Origin: DATGMS01 sp040905145 | GTDB lineage: Bacteria; Bacteroidota; Bacteroidia; Cytophagales; Cyclobacteriaceae | Length of the DNA stretch: 64,000 bases | Assembly: GCA_040905145.1 (NCBI GenBank) | Contig: JBBDSC010000197.1 | Location: 1 to 64,000 of the forward strand | Direction: 5' to 3' | Part shown: piece after piece, positions 18,262 through 26,089 of the stretch | How positions within the stretch are numbered: position 1 is the first letter of the stretch | How the letters are laid out: each line of letters starts with the position of its first letter | The notes under the pieces: model-generated | Database searches by the model: none | Told to the model about the DNA's origin: nothing | Seen by the model: the letters and a program-made list of their open reading frames with translations, nothing else | Translations under genes and position numbers: made by a program

Positions 18262-18780
18262 ATGTTCAAAAAGATAAGTGCCATTTTCATCTTCCTATTA
18301 TGTTTCACTACCATGCAGGTAGAGGCTCAGAGGTTTATGATCTTGCAAAAAGGGGCCAACCAAAAATCCCGCATAAAATATGAAGAGGGTGATTTTATTG
18401 TTTATCAACAGAAAGGTAGGGATTTTTTTGTTTCTGACAGGATAGAGGAAATTCATAGGGATTTTCTGGTTTTAACAGAAAACATCATTATGCCTGAAAA
18501 CATAGCAGCTGTTGATGTCAGAAACAAAGATGAACGCAACCATACCCTAAGTAATCTAAGTGGATTGATGATGGCAGGAGGGGCATTATATTTAACGGCA
18601 GAAACGATCAATGGGCTTTATCAAGAAGGAAAGTTTACATACAGCAAAGAGGGGCCCATCATCGGAGGATCTCTCCTTGCCTCGGGTTTTATCCTGTCCA
18701 GGTTCAGGTATAAATACTTTAAAAACGAAGGAAGGAATAAAATCCAGATCATTTATTTGGAGGAAGAGGAACAGCATTAA
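18262..18780 (+). CDS. Secreted protein of unknown function
   Basis: 172 residues with a clear signal peptide (FIFLLCFTTMQVEAQ). The mature part is beta-rich (RIKYEEGDFIVYQQKG, VSDRIEEIHRDFLVLTEN) with two later hydrophobic segments (LSGLMMAGGALYLTAE and IIGGSLLASGFILSRF) that could be membrane-inserted or form a glycine-zipper hairpin. No family was recognised. It stands alone between ilvE and prfB. Confidence 0.7.
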   Translation: MFKKISAIFIFLLCFTTMQVEAQRFMILQKGANQKSRIKYEEGDFIVYQQKGRDFFVSDRIEEIHRDFLVLTENIIMPENIAAVDVRNKDERNHTLSNLSGLMMAGGALYLTAETINGLYQEGKFTYSKEGPIIGGSLLASGFILSRFRYKYFKNEGRNKIQIIYLEEEEQH

Positions 18781-18829
18781 GTACAAGGTACAAAGACAAC
18801 TTCTTCCCTACCTTCGGCAGGCAGGCGGC

Positions 18830-18936
18830 TTCGATCTCCGGTCTCCCAGCTATTTTATCACGTCCTGATCTGAATCTCTCCCTTCGTCCCTTAGTCCCCT
18901 CGTCTCTTTTCCAACTTCGATCTCCGGTCTTCCAGC
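18830..18936. repeat. Direct repeat of about 21 bp
   Basis: TTCGATCTCCGGTCTCCCAG at 18830 recurs as TTCGATCTCCGGTCTTCCAG at about 18916, with one mismatch. Just before the first copy is CTTCGGCAGGCAGGCGG, itself a GC-rich short repeat-like tract. The 263-bp gap between 18780 and prfB has no gene and looks like a landing site of small intergenic repeats. Confidence 0.55.
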
Positions 18937-19043
18937 CTTTTTAAATCCCACCTCTCAAATCTTCTGCATTAAACCTTTCAATAGCCACAATTATTCCTGA
19001 AATTTGCACCTTTATTTTCAATAAATTAAAACTTAAATAAATT

Positions 19044-20148
19044 ATGACACCAGAACAGTTGAAAGACTTGAAGGCCCGAATTTTGGCCTTGAGGAGGTAT
19101 CTTTGACTACGATCGTAAGATTGCAGAAATAGAAGATTTTGAGGCCATCTCGGCCCAGCCCGATTTTTGGAACGATCCGGAAGAGGCAGAAAAAATGATG
19201 AAGCAGATTCAGGCGAGAAAATCCTGGACTTCTGCCTATGAAGACATAAACACCCTTGTGGAAGATCTAGAGGTGCTTTATGAATTTTATAATGCAGGGG
19301 ATGTCCCTGAGCAGGAAATTAAAAGCAGCTACCAAACAGCAGTAAAGAAATTAGAGGACCTCGAACTCAAAAAGATGCTGAGCAGCGAGGAGGACCAGCT
19401 TAGTGCCATGTTGGAAATCAATCCCGGAGCCGGTGGTACGGAAAGTAATGACTGGGCTTCAATGCTCATGAGAATGTATCTCATGTGGGGGGAAAAAAAC
19501 GGTTATAAAGTAAGGGAAGTCGATCTCCAGGAAGGTGAAGTGGCTGGGATCAAATCCGTAACATTGGAATTTGACGGTCCGCTGGCTTATGGTTTTTTAA
19601 AATCCGAAATAGGAGTTCATCGATTGGTAAGGATTTCCCCCTTTGACAGTGGGGGCAGAAGACATACCTCGTTTGCCTCTGTGTATGTTTATCCCGTGGT
19701 AGATGATACCATTAGTATTGAAATCAACCCTTCCGATATTGAATTCCATACCTCCAGGTCAGGAGGGGCAGGTGGGCAAAATGTGAACAAGGTGGAAACT
19801 AAAGTTCAACTGACCCATAAGCCCACCGGAATAGTGATAATCTGCCAAATAGAACGTTCCCAACTCGCCAACAAGGAAAAGGCCATGCAAATGCTTAAAT
19901 CCCGGCTTTATCAACAGGAGATGGAAAAGAGAAATGCCGAGAGGGCAAAAGTGGAGTCCGGAAAAATGCGGATTGACTTTGGTTCCCAGATCCGGAATTA
20001 TGTCTTACATCCCTATAAATTGGCCAAGGATGCGCGGACGGGTCATGAAACTTCGGATGTACAATCGGTATTGGACGGGGAATTAAACGATTTTATTAAG
20101 GCTTACCTTCTCGCTCAAAATGAAGAAGAAGTTAAAAAGGAGGAATAA
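19044..20148 (+). CDS. prfB: Peptide chain release factor 2, made by programmed +1 frameshift
   Basis: ATG 19044 opens a 20-codon frame that stops at TGA 19104-19106; skipping one base continues in the next frame to 20148, giving about 367 residues, the normal RF2 length. Motifs include SPFDSGGRRHTSF (the SPF stop-codon recognition element that reads UGA/UAA) and SGGAGGQNVNKVETKV (the GGQ peptidyl-hydrolysis loop). RF2 ends translation at UAA and UGA. The in-frame UGA makes RF2 synthesis depend on RF2 shortage. Without the frameshift the gene would appear to start late, near 19195, lacking its N-terminal helices. Confidence 0.95.
19091..19107 (+). promoter_or_regulatory. RF2 autoregulatory +1 frameshift site
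   Basis: AGGAGG (19092-19097, in GAGGAGGTATCTTTGAC) is an internal Shine-Dalgarno-like element three bases before CTT TGA C, the slippery codon plus weak UGA-C stop. Spacing and sequence match the classical RF2 recoding site. Its retention implies that the 16S rRNA still pairs with this element, although the organism's start sites show little Shine-Dalgarno use. Confidence 0.93.
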
Positions 20149-20150
20149 TA

Positions 20151-20203
20151 AAATATTCATCTTGTTTTTTGACCTAACAGGTCAAAAAACAAGATGAATA
20201 TTT
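20151..20203. terminator. 53-nt perfect hairpin between convergent prfB and SOD genes
   Basis: Two perfect 25-bp arms (20151-20175 and 20179-20203) enclose the 3-nt loop AAC. Each arm contains a T6 or A6 run just outside the inner GACCT/AGGTC stem, so the inner stem plus T6 can act as a terminator in either direction. It starts 3 bp after the prfB stop and faces the end of the SOD gene. Confidence 0.75.
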
Positions 20204-20239
20204 GAAGTTCAGTATTAAACGATTTTTTAACCCCATTAA

Positions 20240-20884
20240 TTAAGGGACTCTTGTAGGCCTATCTCCAGTCTCGCCTCCAGACTCAATAACGCCGCAAGCT
20301 ATCCGGGCACCGGCTGCGCCGGAAGGCTGTGAAGTAAAATCATCAGGTTCGGCATGAATAATTACAGCCTTATTTAATATATTGGATCCTTCCTCACCAC
20401 CGATTGACCAACCTTCGACATTCATGTCAATGGTACCAATGCCGTCATCTCCTACGGTCATGTTCTCTATGTCACCGCTGTGAAAAGAATTTTCTCCTCT
20501 CCTGCCATGTTCCTCATCGGTCGGATTCCAATGGCCTCCTGCAGAAGTAGCATCGGGAGCGCTACAATCACCATTCTCGTGGAGATGCACTGCATGTTCC
20601 CCAGGTGGTAAATTTTCCGCCCGGAGCATTAGGTGAACCTCACCGTCCTCCCCCCTCTGTGTAAAAGTGGCTGTTCCAGTAACATTACTATCACTTGCGC
20701 CTGAAAGTATTGCAGTGGCAGTTTGTTCGGTGGTTTCCGGATCGGTCATCTCCCCCAACTCACCAGATCCAGGTGCCAATCCAAGGCTATCAGAAACATC
20801 ATCCCCTGTATTATTTGTACCTGGTCCACATGCAAATAAAATGCTTGCTGCACTCATAAAAAGAAAATAATTTACTTTTTTCAT
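20240..20884 (-). CDS. sodC: Cu/Zn superoxide dismutase, lipoprotein form
   Basis: 214 residues. The lipobox SILFAC predicts a lipid-anchored envelope protein. After a 60-residue acidic Gly/Asp-rich spacer comes the SOD domain: copper ligands in HAVHLHENGDC, GGHWNP and the bridging HSGD, zinc ligands in EEHGRRGENSFH, and VIIHAEPDD near the end, with the disulfide cysteines in NGDC and IACGVIE. It detoxifies superoxide outside the cytoplasm. It is a lone gene with its own upstream region. Confidence 0.92.
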   Translation of the reverse strand: MKKVNYFLFMSAASILFACGPGTNNTGDDVSDSLGLAPGSGELGEMTDPETTEQTATAILSGASDSNVTGTATFTQRGEDGEVHLMLRAENLPPGEHAVHLHENGDCSAPDATSAGGHWNPTDEEHGRRGENSFHSGDIENMTVGDDGIGTIDMNVEGWSIGGEEGSNILNKAVIIHAEPDDFTSQPSGAAGARIACGVIESGGETGDRPTRVP

Positions 20885-21432
20885 AATGATATATGTTTAG
20901 TAATATTCATATTTCACAAAGGAAAACCATGCCAAAATCCCATCCGTTAGATTCGTGTCTGTCAATAAACTATAATTAGAAAAATCCGCCTATAGATCAA
21001 GTTGATATTCGGAGAGAAAGACCCAGAATATCTGCATAAATCTGCGGGAACCCACCATTATGGACAGATTCTAGGTTACAAGAGTTTTAGAAGAGTTGAA
21101 GTCCTTTAAAATTGGATTAGTCGGATGGGGTGTTGACGAAACATATTGTGTCTTACGGGAAACATCATAAGGAACAAAGAAAGGGACGATTTAATTAAGT
21201 TCTGTAAATAAACTTTTTATATAGGCTTGTCTTATTAAAACAGACAATTTTAAATTTTAATTTTCTCTGGAATGCTTTTTGATTTTGAAGTTAAAAGCAT
21301 TCCTTTTCGAGGCTCAAATATTTCAAGATGTCATTTGGCAAAAAGGAAGATTCCATAGATCCATAACCCAATTGAATTTTAAATATCCATTGAAGGATTA
21401 AATAAACGTTAAACCCATAAAAACTAAAAGTT
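20885..21432. other. Intergenic region with dodecin leader
   Basis: 548 bp without a gene. It holds the SOD promoter area, a tract with ATCTGCATAAATCTGCGGGA (about 21031-21050) that resembles short repeats common in Bacteroidota spacers, and the structured dodecin leader at 21261-21303. Nothing else was recognised. Confidence 0.5.
21261..21303 (+). promoter_or_regulatory. Hairpin in the dodecin leader
   Basis: TTTTCTCT is followed by an 11-bp perfect stem: GGAATGCTTTT (21269-21279) pairs with AAAAGCATTCC (21293-21303), loop 13 nt. The same TTTTCTCTGGAAT start and a comparable stem with different bases occur upstream of the second, truncated dodecin copy at 25731-25780, suggesting a conserved 5'-leader structure. 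Confidence 0.5.
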
Positions 21433-21639
21433 ATGTCTATTGTAAAAGTAATTGAAGTAATAGCCGGCTCAGATAAAGGTTTTGAGGATGCCGTTCACAA
21501 CGCGTTAAAGGAAGCTTCAAAGTCTGTAAAAAACATTGAATCTGTTTATGTCAAACATTTTAAAGCCAATGTAACGGACGGTAAAATAGTTTCTTACGGG
21601 GTAAATGCAAAAGTTTCATTTAGAGTTGAGCATGATTAA
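21433..21639 (+). CDS. Dodecin family flavin-binding protein
   Basis: 68 residues, the usual length. MSIVKVIEVIAGSDKGFEDA and the strand-rich remainder (IESVYVKHFKANVTDGKIV, YGVNAKVSFRVEHD) fit dodecin, a dodecameric shell that stores or buffers flavins. The tryptophan that sandwiches flavin in archaeal and many bacterial dodecins is absent (YVKHFKANV here), so ligand preference may differ. It is followed after 19 bp by a small basic protein gene. A broken paralogue lies 4.4 kb downstream. Confidence 0.85.
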   Translation: MSIVKVIEVIAGSDKGFEDAVHNALKEASKSVKNIESVYVKHFKANVTDGKIVSYGVNAKVSFRVEHD

Positions 21640-21658
21640 TAACTAAATTCCTTAAAAT

Positions 21659-21817
21659 ATGAAAAGTAATTCACAAGAGAGCCAAAAGAAAAACAAGAAA
21701 GTAGATGCCAGTGACGATACGCTGGGGGAGAATACGGAGCAGACCCCTTTAGCAAAAGAACTGGAAAAAGAAAAACAGAAAAAGAAAAATAAAGAAAGGC
21801 CAAAGCAAGGCGATTAA
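21659..21817 (+). CDS. Small basic protein downstream of dodecin
   Basis: 52 residues rich in Lys, Glu and Gln (QESQKKNKKVDASDD, LAKELEKEKQKKKNKERPK), with no hydrophobic core, so probably disordered. ATG 21659 lies 19 bp after the dodecin stop, and a terminator follows 20 bp after its own stop, which makes a two-gene transcript likely. No family recognised; real translation is plausible but unproven. Confidence 0.5.
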   Translation: MKSNSQESQKKNKKVDASDDTLGENTEQTPLAKELEKEKQKKKNKERPKQGD

Positions 21818-21836
21818 CCTTGACGCAAGATAAATC

Positions 21837-21870
21837 AAAAAAGGGAGGTTCTATGGTCTCTCTTTTTTTT
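21837..21870 (+). terminator. Terminator of the dodecin unit
   Basis: AAAAGGGAG pairs with CTCTCTTTT (one G-U wobble) around a loop containing CTATGGT, followed by T8. The same CTATGGT loop occurs in the terminator after the dehydratase gene at 23995-24026. Confidence 0.75.
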
Positions 21871-22272
21871 ATTGAAGGATGAATTTAATTATTTAGCTGC
21901 TATCGTGGAGTAAATTTTGAAAAATTTTATAAACATTTTTTAATTACCCTTTTGTGATTGTCTCGTAAAAACTTTCAAATAATCCAATTTTTATTTACTT
22001 TAGCCAGATGTGATCTACATAAATAAATACCCCAAAAATTTTCTTATCAAAAGAAAAATCTTCGCCTTTGGATTTTCCATTAAATCAATGTAATAATTCT
22101 TTGCTCAGATAGTTTCTAAGGAAATATTTGGAAAAACCATTTACCATTTTTAAATGGTGGTTAAAAAAATCACATAAAATTGAAGATCCTCGGCTGACAG
22201 TTAATTAAGGGATCAATTTTTCTAAACCTATATTTTTATAGTTAATGGAAATGTAATCTAAAGCTTAAATAA
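21871..22272. other. AT-rich intergenic region before the dehydratase
   Basis: About 400 bp of AT-rich sequence with no gene on either strand. No strong TTTG/TAnnTTTG promoter pair could be picked with confidence. Confidence 0.4.
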
Positions 22273-23991
22273 ATGAGTGATGAAAAGAAGTTAAGAAGCA
22301 GGGAATGGTTTGGACGCACAGGCAAGGATGGATTTATATACCGGGCCTGGATGAAGAACCAGGGCATACCAGCCCGTGAGTTTGAAGGCAAACCGGTGAT
22401 TGGCATCTGTAATACCTGGTCAGAACTCACCCCTTGCAATGCCCATTTCAGGGAACTGGCAGAATCTGTCAGGCGCGGGATAATAGAAGCAGGAGGGTTT
22501 CCTGTTGAGTTTCCTGTCATGTCTCTGGGAGAAACCTTGATAAAGCCTACCGCCATGCTCTACCGCAATCTGGCCAGTATGGATGTCGAGGAATCCATCA
22601 GGGCCAATCCCATAGACGGGGTTGTGCTGATGTGCGGCTGCGATAAGACCACGCCCTCTCTGGTCATGGGTGCCTGCAGTGTGGACATTCCCACTTTGGT
22701 CGTCTCCGGAGGGCCTATGCTCACAGGAAAATACAAAGGCAAGGATATCGGCACATCCGATCTTTGGCGCTTCAGCGAAGCCCACCGATCGGGTGAGATG
22801 AGCCTGCAGGCCATGGCCGATGCTGAAGCAGGGATGTGCCGTAGCCGGGGCCACTGCGCCGTCATGGGAACCGCCTCCACCATGGCCGGCATGGTCGAAT
22901 CCCTGGGCCTGTCTTTGCCGCACAATGCGGCCATCCCAGCCGCTGATTCCAGGAGGAAAGTGCTTGCCCAGTTATCGGGGATAAGAATTGTTGAAATGGT
23001 GAAGGAAGATTTAAAGCTTTCTAAAATCCTTACCCGGGAAGCCTTTACCAATGCCATTGTCACCAATGCTGCCATCGGCGGATCCACCAACTTTATCATT
23101 CACTTAACGGCCATTGCCGGAAGAATCGGGGTGGATTTAAAACTGGAGGATTTTGACAACGTCAGCACCAATGTGCCCCTGATAGCCAATCTCCAGCCGG
23201 CCGGCCAGTATTTTATGGAAGACCTGTTTTATGCCGGGGGCATACCCGCAGTTTTAAAAGAGCTGAAGGATTATCTTCATAACGATTGCCTGACCGTGAA
23301 CGGGAGGACAATTGCGGAGAATTACGAAGACAGTGTCTGTTACAACCGGGAGGTGATCACCACCGTAGATGCTCCTTTCAACCCGATTTCGGGTATTGTG
23401 GTGCTAAAAGGAAACATCTGTGAAAACGGGGCCGTGCTGAAACCGGCCTGTGCCACTGACGAAATGATGCAGCATACCGGAAAGGCGGTGGTATTTAAAG
23501 ATATTGAAGATTACAAGGCCAGGATCGATGATCCTGAGTTGGAGGTGGAAGCCAGCAGTGTGCTCGTATTGCAAAATGTGGGGCCCAAAGGCTATCCCGG
23601 AATGCCGGAAGTGGGAAATATGGGCATACCCAAAAAGCTTTTAATGGAGGGCGTGACGGATATGGTCCGCATTTCAGATGGCAGGATGAGCGGAACGGCT
23701 TTTGGAACCATTATCCTTCATGTATCCCCCGAAGCGGCCGATGGCGGTACCTTGGGCGTCATCGAAAACGGGGATATGATCACCTTGGATGTAGCTAACC
23801 GTTCCCTACATGTACATCTGGATGAAGAGGAACTGAGCAGGAGAAAAAATAATTGGAAGCCATTGCCAAATGAAACGTCAAGAGGCTATGTGAAAATGCA
23901 TGTCAAGCATGTACAGCAGGCCCATCTGGGTGCCGATCTGGATTTTTTACGGGGAGGTTCTGGAAGTGAGGTGATCAGGGATTCCCATTGA
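22273..23991 (+). CDS. IlvD/Edd family dehydratase, sugar-acid (arabonate/xylonate) type
   Basis: 572 residues. The N-terminal RSREWFGRTGKDGFIYRAW and MKNQGIPAREFEGKPVIG match the pentonate dehydratase branch more than classical IlvD. Iron-sulfur cysteines are in GICNTWSELTPCN, LMCGCDKTTPS and RSRGHCAVMGTAST, and a Mg-binding region precedes IGGSTNFIIHL. Such enzymes dehydrate L-arabonate, D-xylonate or related acids to 2-keto-3-deoxy acids. Substrate is inferred from memory of family sequences. Codons look visibly richer in G/C at third positions than neighbours, which may indicate transfer. No sugar-acid pathway genes are adjacent; a terminator follows. Confidence 0.85.
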   Translation: MSDEKKLRSREWFGRTGKDGFIYRAWMKNQGIPAREFEGKPVIGICNTWSELTPCNAHFRELAESVRRGIIEAGGFPVEFPVMSLGETLIKPTAMLYRNLASMDVEESIRANPIDGVVLMCGCDKTTPSLVMGACSVDIPTLVVSGGPMLTGKYKGKDIGTSDLWRFSEAHRSGEMSLQAMADAEAGMCRSRGHCAVMGTASTMAGMVESLGLSLPHNAAIPAADSRRKVLAQLSGIRIVEMVKEDLKLSKILTREAFTNAIVTNAAIGGSTNFIIHLTAIAGRIGVDLKLEDFDNVSTNVPLIANLQPAGQYFMEDLFYAGGIPAVLKELKDYLHNDCLTVNGRTIAENYEDSVCYNREVITTVDAPFNPISGIVVLKGNICENGAVLKPACATDEMMQHTGKAVVFKDIEDYKARIDDPELEVEASSVLVLQNVGPKGYPGMPEVGNMGIPKKLLMEGVTDMVRISDGRMSGTAFGTIILHVSPEAADGGTLGVIENGDMITLDVANRSLHVHLDEEELSRRKNNWKPLPNETSRGYVKMHVKHVQQAHLGADLDFLRGGSGSEVIRDSH

Positions 23992-23994
23992 CAA

Positions 23995-24026
23995 AAAGGG
24001 AGTGATCTATGGTGATCACTCCCTTT
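23995..24026 (+). terminator. Terminator after the dehydratase
   Basis: AAAGGGAGTGATC pairs perfectly (13 bp) with GATCACTCCCTTT around TATGGT. It follows the stop codon by 3 bp. Confidence 0.8.
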
Positions 24027-24141
24027 AGTTTGACGGCATACCGGAAGAAATTTTTTCATTCGAGTTCTGGTAATCCTTAAGTAAAACTATTTTATCCAGG
24101 CAGAGCAAAAACCTGCTGTTTTACTATTTATTAAAAATCAT

Positions 24142-24375
24142 ATGGAACTCTATGAAAAACTTTATACCATCATCGAAGATGTAACCGGATATCCAAAGTT
24201 GGAAATTATTCCTGAACTGAAACTGGTTGAAAATCTGGGGCTAGACCCCCTTAAAAAGTTGGAATTGATTTTTGCGATAGAAATTGGGTTTCAGATCGAT
24301 ATCCCTGCCCAAAAAGTCTACACCATCAAGAAGGTAGCGGATTTGATCAATGAAATCAGATGGGAAAAAATTTGA
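24142..24375 (+). CDS. Acyl-carrier-protein-like protein lacking the phosphopantetheine serine
   Basis: 77 residues, ACP length. It aligns along the whole ACP fold: helix 1 LYEKLYTIIEDVTGY, loop and ENLGLDPLKKLELIFAIE at the start of helix 2, then IGFQIDIPAQKVYTIKKVAD and the last helix. The canonical DSL attachment site is DPL here (residues 35-37; Pro codon CCC at 24247-24249), so no 4'-phosphopantetheine arm can be attached at that site. It could be a structural or regulatory carrier-like protein. It is followed after 51 bp by the phosphomutase-like pseudoenzyme on the same strand. Confidence 0.8.
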   Translation: MELYEKLYTIIEDVTGYPKLEIIPELKLVENLGLDPLKKLELIFAIEIGFQIDIPAQKVYTIKKVADLINEIRWEKI

Positions 24376-24426
24376 TCCCAATGAGCATCAGTAAAAGCAA
24401 TCTCAACAATCTAATAATATAGTATC

Positions 24427-25434
24427 ATGAAAGTTTTAATCACAGTTTATTCCAAATCTGAAACATTGGATCTGGGGTTTTTAATAGAAGATATCATAAC
24501 GGAAATTTATCCAATACAGGAACCTGAAAAACAAAATCCAAAACCGTTTACCGCACTTCAAATAAAGCCGGCATTGGATTATGCCATGAAACATGAATTT
24601 GATCTTGTGGTGTGTGCTGATCCAATTTATGAGAGGCTTGCCATTGCGGTTCGAAAATACAGAAGAGGGGCTTTTATCTTCCTGAACATCCATCAACTGG
24701 CCGCTATCCTATTCAACCGGTGGAATCAAAAAGCCCCGGAAGAAAGCCTTCTGTGCTTAAAGTCCATTCACCTCTCTGATATGCTTGATAATATGGCTGC
24801 CCAATTTGAATTGGATTGTATTAGGCGTATAATTAATCCGGGAGAATTAAAAAAGGAGGTGGGAAAGCATCAAGCACTGGATGAAAAACAATCCATCTGT
24901 GCTTTTAATATTGACCAGCAAGTAATCCATACAGGATACACTTTTGGTGAAGTTATCCAATTGTTGATTGAATTGGAAAAAGATAGAAGAAACAGGGGGG
25001 AAACAATATTTGACGAACTCATGGAACTTTACCAACAATACGGTTTTTATAAGGAGAAAGCAGTTTCCGTCGATTTTACCGGAGAAAAACAAAAAAAGAA
25101 CCTGCTTTCAATCATGGAAGGAATTAGAAAAGATCCAAATATATTGGAACATATACTGCCGTTAAGTACCATTACAGATTACCGTAAAGGGAAAAAGAAA
25201 AATCTGTTGACAAACAAAAATTATGAATTTATAAATATAACCGGCAATGTTCTTAGGATTGACTCCACCCGTAATATTTCTTTGACTTTTGCACCTTCAG
25301 ATGCCAGGATGATTCATTATGCAAGCATCAGAGTGGGCATTACTTCCAAAGGTCAATATGCGGACCGAAACCAAGATCTGGACCTGGAAATTATCAATGC
25401 CATCAAAATGCTGAACAAAGTCCTGAAAAAGTAA
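24427..25434 (+). CDS. Phosphohexomutase-like pseudoenzyme
   Basis: 335 residues. The order and spacing of segments follow the C-terminal three domains of phosphoglucomutase/phosphomannomutase, but every functional loop is altered. The metal loop DPDADR is DPIYER (65-70), in the context DLVVCADPIYERLAIAVRK. The LNGNQ segment is LNIHQ. The sugar loop GFEES is replaced around AFNIDQQ (159-165), before the helical GEVIQLLIELEKDRR and LMELYQQYGFYKEKAVSV. The phosphate loop RPSGTEPK is APSDARMI (289-296). Domain 1 with the phosphoserine is absent. It is therefore almost certainly not a mutase. It directly follows the serine-less ACP-like gene; both lack catalytic residues. Confidence 0.75.
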   Translation: MKVLITVYSKSETLDLGFLIEDIITEIYPIQEPEKQNPKPFTALQIKPALDYAMKHEFDLVVCADPIYERLAIAVRKYRRGAFIFLNIHQLAAILFNRWNQKAPEESLLCLKSIHLSDMLDNMAAQFELDCIRRIINPGELKKEVGKHQALDEKQSICAFNIDQQVIHTGYTFGEVIQLLIELEKDRRNRGETIFDELMELYQQYGFYKEKAVSVDFTGEKQKKNLLSIMEGIRKDPNILEHILPLSTITDYRKGKKKNLLTNKNYEFINITGNVLRIDSTRNISLTFAPSDARMIHYASIRVGITSKGQYADRNQDLDLEIINAIKMLNKVLKK

Positions 25435-25818
25435 AACTTCACTTAAACAACAGGTATCATTCCAAATACGCTAGACCTAAGAAAACCGGTTTTGCCCTGC
25501 AGCATTTTTCTTAATTTTCTTACTATGAACCTTTTAAACCAAAAATAGGACAATTTCTATCAGGCAAAACAGGAAGTGATTTATCTGGGCTTCAATTCTC
25601 ATTCTGATCAAAGGGGAGTGCGGGTAGCGAATTGTATCTATAGAGCAACATTATAATCAGCTTTTAATAGTATACAAAAAAACCTGCTTTAAAACTTCAT
25701 TTTGATGTGGGATTCAGCAAAAAAAACAGTTTTTCTCTGGAATAATTTTTGCATAAAAAATGATGTAATTTTATTATTCCCAGTGGGAATAAATGTTAAA
25801 CCTTAAAAAAATAAAACC
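25435..25818 (+). other. Intergenic region with a second dodecin leader
   Basis: About 380 bp. At 25731-25780 TTTTCTCT precedes GGAATAAT (25739-25746), which pairs with ATTATTCC (25773-25780); this mirrors the leader of the intact dodecin. An open stretch around 25548-25650 reads QAKQEVIYLGFNSHSDQ but has no start and was not recognised; it may be another gene fragment. Confidence 0.45.
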
Positions 25819-25938
25819 ATGAGTATTGTAAAAGTGATTGAAGTAATTGCCGGTTCAGAAAAAAGTTTTGATGATGCCGTCCAAAACGCCTTAAATGAGG
25901 CTTCAAAGTTCTCCACTCCTTTCTTTCCAACTAACTGA
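25819..25938 (+). pseudogene. Truncated second dodecin
   Basis: ATG 25819 opens MSIVKVIEVIAGSEKSFDDA and continues QNALNEASK, nearly identical to the intact dodecin for 30 residues. Homology ends sharply after GCTTCAAAG at about 25908. The frame then reads FSTPFFPTN and stops at TGA 25936. The C-terminal half that builds the flavin pocket is lost, so it is probably non-functional. The break suggests a deletion or recombination joining unrelated DNA. Confidence 0.8.
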
Positions 25939-26089
25939 TAAGCTGGCTCCTTTTTTGAAAGATTCATTGCCAACTGATTAACTTCCAAGACTAAAGCGAG
26001 ATAAAAAAATAACAGAGAGAATAACAACAGGTAGATCCCTTAATAACTTTAGGCTCTGGGGCAAAAATAGCCCAATCATTTTTTTTATT

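Noticed and set aside
19044..19106. Early TGA in prfB suggesting a pseudogene or a late start at 19195
   Set aside because: The AGGAGG and CTT-TGA-C context is the known RF2 recoding signal and the downstream frame is intact with normal length.
22420..23099. Long minus-strand open frames inside the dehydratase gene
   Set aside because: They are shadows produced by the G/C-rich codon use of the real gene.
24427..25434. Annotation as an active phosphoglucomutase
   Set aside because: The phosphoserine domain is absent and both metal and phosphate loops are replaced.
25803..26027. Minus-strand open frame of 74 codons across the truncated dodecin
   Set aside because: It is antisense to clear dodecin-coding sequence and shows no recognisable domain.
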